From a virus, in the IMG/VR virus record IMGVR_UViG_3300042891_002337, positions 1-64,000 of that record: 64,000 nt of DNA; one strand, written 5' to 3'. Shown one piece after another: positions 61,593-64,000 of this stretch. The notes below the pieces were generated by a model. It was given only the letters and a program-made list of their open reading frames with translations. It was not told where the DNA came from and searched no databases. The position numbers and the translations under genes were made by a program. Position 1 is the first letter of the stretch. Each line of letters begins with the position of its first letter.

Positions 61593-64000
61593 TCAGATCT
61601 GTGCGCCTTGGTTGGTTACAACAAAGTCGAGGTTGATGAACTCTAGTGACCTGGTCGGCTGGAGGTAGATCTGTCCACGAATTGTATTGTTCTCAACATC
61701 GGCCTGTGTTGTGGTCGAGGTGTCGATCTTCACCTTGAACCTCTCTACACCCTGCTGTGCCTGAATCTGCTTCAGGATTGGGTCGACCAGAGAAGTGAAC
61801 CTTGCGAGGGTTGACTCCCTGTTCGGCTCAAACAGGATGAGGTTTGCTACATTACGCACCCTGCGACGGATTTCGATCAGAAGGCGCCTGACGTTGACTC
61901 GGTCGAGTGCAGATGCCCTTGCGAGGAGTGTCTTCTGTCCATAGACAAGAGGACCTGACTCACCCGGGAATGCAACAATTGGGTTGATGCTGTTTACGTA
62001 GAGTGTGTCCATGTTCTCACGGCTCAGCTTCACCTGAATCTCGGACACTGATGAGAGTGCGCCGCGTGTGAATCCTGCAGGAGCGTACCATGGGTATGCA
62101 AGAGAATCGTTGAGTCCGAATGCACCGAGGACCGCAACCGACGGAGGAACCACAACGTTTGTCCTGCTATTGGGATCAGTCATCACAACGTCTGGGTAGT
62201 ACACAGCTGCGAACGATGAGTCAAGTCTCCTGTTTCTCAGAGCGTTGGCAGTGAGTGAGACGCTTGGGACCGAATTGCTTCCTGTCACGACAAGGTCATC
62301 AACATCCCTTTCCTCAATGTCGGCGATGTAAAGAGCGTCGAATCTGCCCTCTACAGCATCGATTGCGTAATCAACAACGCCAGGATTCCTGATTCCAGGA
62401 ATTGCAAGCAGCTGGAGGTCAACGTCTGACTTCTCGGCAAGGATGTCAATCGCCTTACGGTATGCAGCCACAGTGGGACCTGCAGGACCGAACTGGGTCG
62501 TGGCATAATCCATCTCCCTCTTCACGGCCACTGTGGAGAGCGCAGACTTCTCCCTGTCGAAGATGTTGACTCCGTCGAAGCCGCCCTGAACTATTGTAGT
62601 GAACTTCAGGTAAGACCTTGCCTTCAGGTCTCCAAAGTCTCCCTTTGCGACATCAACAAGCCTGTAGCCAGCATCAGCAACACCTGTTCTCTTGTAGGAT
62701 GCGCTGGTCCAAAGGTTCACATCAGGAAGGAGTGTGTTGGAGTTCTGGATGACCTGGACGTTTTCAAGCGTGAACCTATTCTTTGTGAAGCGGTCAGCGT
62801 CATAAACGGTTCCATTGGCATCAAGAGTTCCCTCATTGTTTCCAACCCAAGGATTCTGGAAGTCAGTGTGGAAGTTGGGGAAGTATTTCGTCATTGCGAT
62901 GGCTGTGTCTGAGATTCCTGTGCCGTTGTTTACCTCGGCAGCAGATTCCACAGGCTCAGTCTGGAATCCCCAGTGGAGTGACGACAGGATTGTCTTTGAA
63001 TTTCCTGTTCCGGTCGTGATGTTCAACCTGTACGGTGCAGGGGGCTGAATCAGTCCGTCAGCAGCGTTTGTTGCGACTGCTGATGTGAGAGAGCTTCCTG
63101 ATGTGACCAGGTGGTAGTATCCTCTGAATCCGACAGGAAGTGAGGATGCAGGAACTTCCTGATTTGAAACGTTGTCATCAATCTCAACACGGATGTAATT
63201 CGAAAGGTTCGGGTAGTTGCCCTCTATTGTGAGCTTCTGTGCACCTTCAGTACGATCGAAGTCGTAGAATGTGTTGAGGTCTCCGATTATCTTTCCAATG
63301 TACCTTGTGTCTACAGGATTGAGAGACAACCTGTTGAAGCTCTCAAGGACAACCTTGTTCGCATCAGTGTCACTGAATTCCCTGACGCTAAGAGTGAATG
63401 TTCCGTACTCAGATGTTGGATCGGTGGAAGGTGTGATGTCAGATATGCTGACCTTGACCTTGGTGTTTGCATAGGCGCCGTCGTCCCTACAGTGAACCCT
63501 AAAGAGGTTGTAGACAGTTCCTCCAAATTTCTGTGAGGTGATGAACGGAGTGAATGCTGTCTTAAACCTGTCCTCGAAGTTATCGAAGTTAGGAACGACG
63601 GTTGTTCCACTGTTGTGAGTCACGCTCTTCGCTAGAATGACAGCCTCTTCAAGGCCGATTCCATTTGGGCCCACCTGGCCGGGAATGGGAAGGTCTGAAC
63701 CTGTGACCCTGGCAATCGATGGGTGGAAGTCGTATGAAGCATACAGATAGTGACCAGCCTGCTCAATAAGCTTTGGATCAGTGTTGAAGACACTGGCAAA
63801 GTAGTTGTTTGCAGTTGGATCAAAGCTTGCTGTGATGAAGTTGTTGTATGCTGCTGTTGACTTGTGACCTGAGAGGAACAGAACGAATGTCTGAGTTCCG
63901 CCAGCCACGTTGACGGTTCCCGTTACGTGTCCGATGATAGCAGGTGATGGAGTCACTGATGCAAGGTTGTTGTTGACACCGTTGGAGCTTGAAAGAGAAA
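61593..64000 (-). CDS. Tail sheath protein (5' end cut by window)
   Basis: The frame is open to the right edge, giving more than 800 residues; a GTG at 63956 is internal. Sheath features: the C-terminal domain with NPIVAFPGESGPLVYGQKTLL, RVNVRRLLIEIRRRVRNVANLILFEPN and ESTLARFTSLVDPILKQI, as in gp18-like proteins. Longer than T4 gp18 (659), with extra beta-rich decoration domains in the N-terminal part. Confidence 0.9.
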   Translation of the reverse strand, partial: SLSSSNGVNNNLASVTPSPAIIGHVTGTVNVAGGTQTFVLFLSGHKSTAAYNNFITASFDPTANNYFASVFNTDPKLIEQAGHYLYASYDFHPSIARVTGSDLPIPGQVGPNGIGLEEAVILAKSVTHNSGTTVVPNFDNFEDRFKTAFTPFITSQKFGGTVYNLFRVHCRDDGAYANTKVKVSISDITPSTDPTSEYGTFTLSVREFSDTDANKVVLESFNRLSLNPVDTRYIGKIIGDLNTFYDFDRTEGAQKLTIEGNYPNLSNYIRVEIDDNVSNQEVPASSLPVGFRGYYHLVTSGSSLTSAVATNAADGLIQPPAPYRLNITTGTGNSKTILSSLHWGFQTEPVESAAEVNNGTGISDTAIAMTKYFPNFHTDFQNPWVGNNEGTLDANGTVYDADRFTKNRFTLENVQVIQNSNTLLPDVNLWTSASYKRTGVADAGYRLVDVAKGDFGDLKARSYLKFTTIVQGGFDGVNIFDREKSALSTVAVKREMDYATTQFGPAGPTVAAYRKAIDILAEKSDVDLQLLAIPGIRNPGVVDYAIDAVEGRFDALYIADIEERDVDDLVVTGSNSVPSVSLTANALRNRRLDSSFAAVYYPDVVMTDPNSRTNVVVPPSVAVLGAFGLNDSLAYPWYAPAGFTRGALSSVSEIQVKLSRENMDTLYVNSINPIVAFPGESGPLVYGQKTLLARASALDRVNVRRLLIEIRRRVRNVANLILFEPNRESTLARFTSLVDPILKQIQAQQGVERFKVKIDTSTTTQADVENNTIRGQIYLQPTRSLEFINLDFVVTNQGAQI

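Overview
The window is a contiguous piece of a large tailed-phage genome with a contractile tail (myovirus). Evidence for this is a tail sheath, tail tube, T4 gp26-like baseplate protein, a 1842-residue tape measure, baseplate proteins and fibres, plus a phage replication and recombination set (DnaB-type helicase, UvsX/RecA, T4 gp32-like SSB, FEN nucleases). Base composition is roughly balanced (estimated by eye, not counted). The gene content is typical of jumbo T4-superfamily relatives: it has its own sigma factor, GroEL, a bacterial Pol III alpha polymerase, class II (B12) ribonucleotide reductase and ClpP. The host cannot be named; a GapR/DUF2312-like protein and class II RNR hint at a proteobacterium, perhaps an alphaproteobacterium. 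Nearly every gene is on the minus strand, with stop/start overlaps (ATGA, TAATG, TGATG) throughout. A Dps-like ferritin at 354-827 is the only clear plus-strand gene. No gene-free stretch exceeds about 115 bases.

Layout, left to right. 1-4.3 kb: small proteins with a recurring N-terminal motif (LTESxLRxIIREE), Dps, a GapR-like protein, and a sigma factor that appears split into two overlapping genes. 4.3-7.3 kb: GroEL, a FEN nuclease and small genes. 7.4-16.5 kb: a block of acidic, helical, unrecognised proteins that look like virion or head-cargo proteins, including a superoxide-dismutase-fold and a pterin-dehydratase-fold member, plus a PD-(D/E)XK nuclease. 16.5-29 kb: nucleotide and sugar metabolism (dCMP deaminase, thymidine kinase, dTMP kinase, a divergent ThyX paralogue, an NTP pyrophosphatase-HAD fusion, deoxyribosyltransferase, epimerase, cupin), the DnaE-type polymerase, a phosphoesterase, and a nucleotidyltransferase with a head-targeting-like N terminus. 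29-32 kb: tail fibre pair with 45-residue repeats. 32-36.5 kb: dUTPase, two DNA glycosylases, eukaryote-type phosphomannomutase, ThyX, ClpP. 36.5-43.6 kb: NrdJ, replicative helicase, a second FEN nuclease, UvsX, SSB. 43.7-64 kb: morphogenesis, with an unexpected short family A DNA polymerase-like protein next to the baseplate hub, then baseplate, tape measure, tail tube and sheath (cut by the window end).

The genes fit one plan: a phage that builds its own dNTP supply, copies and repairs its DNA with a largely self-coded replisome, redirects transcription with its own sigma factor, and builds a long contractile tail. Three patterns stand out. (1) At least a dozen otherwise unrelated proteins begin with a short basic helix followed by an (L/I/V)xE-(A/G/S)-like site, resembling T4 capsid-targeting sequences, and some carry enzyme folds. 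(2) Four genes have inverted repeats that put the Shine-Dalgarno sequence or start codon in a hairpin. (3) Several familiar enzymes are present in altered form: split sigma, active-site-altered ThyX paralogue, minimal family A polymerase.
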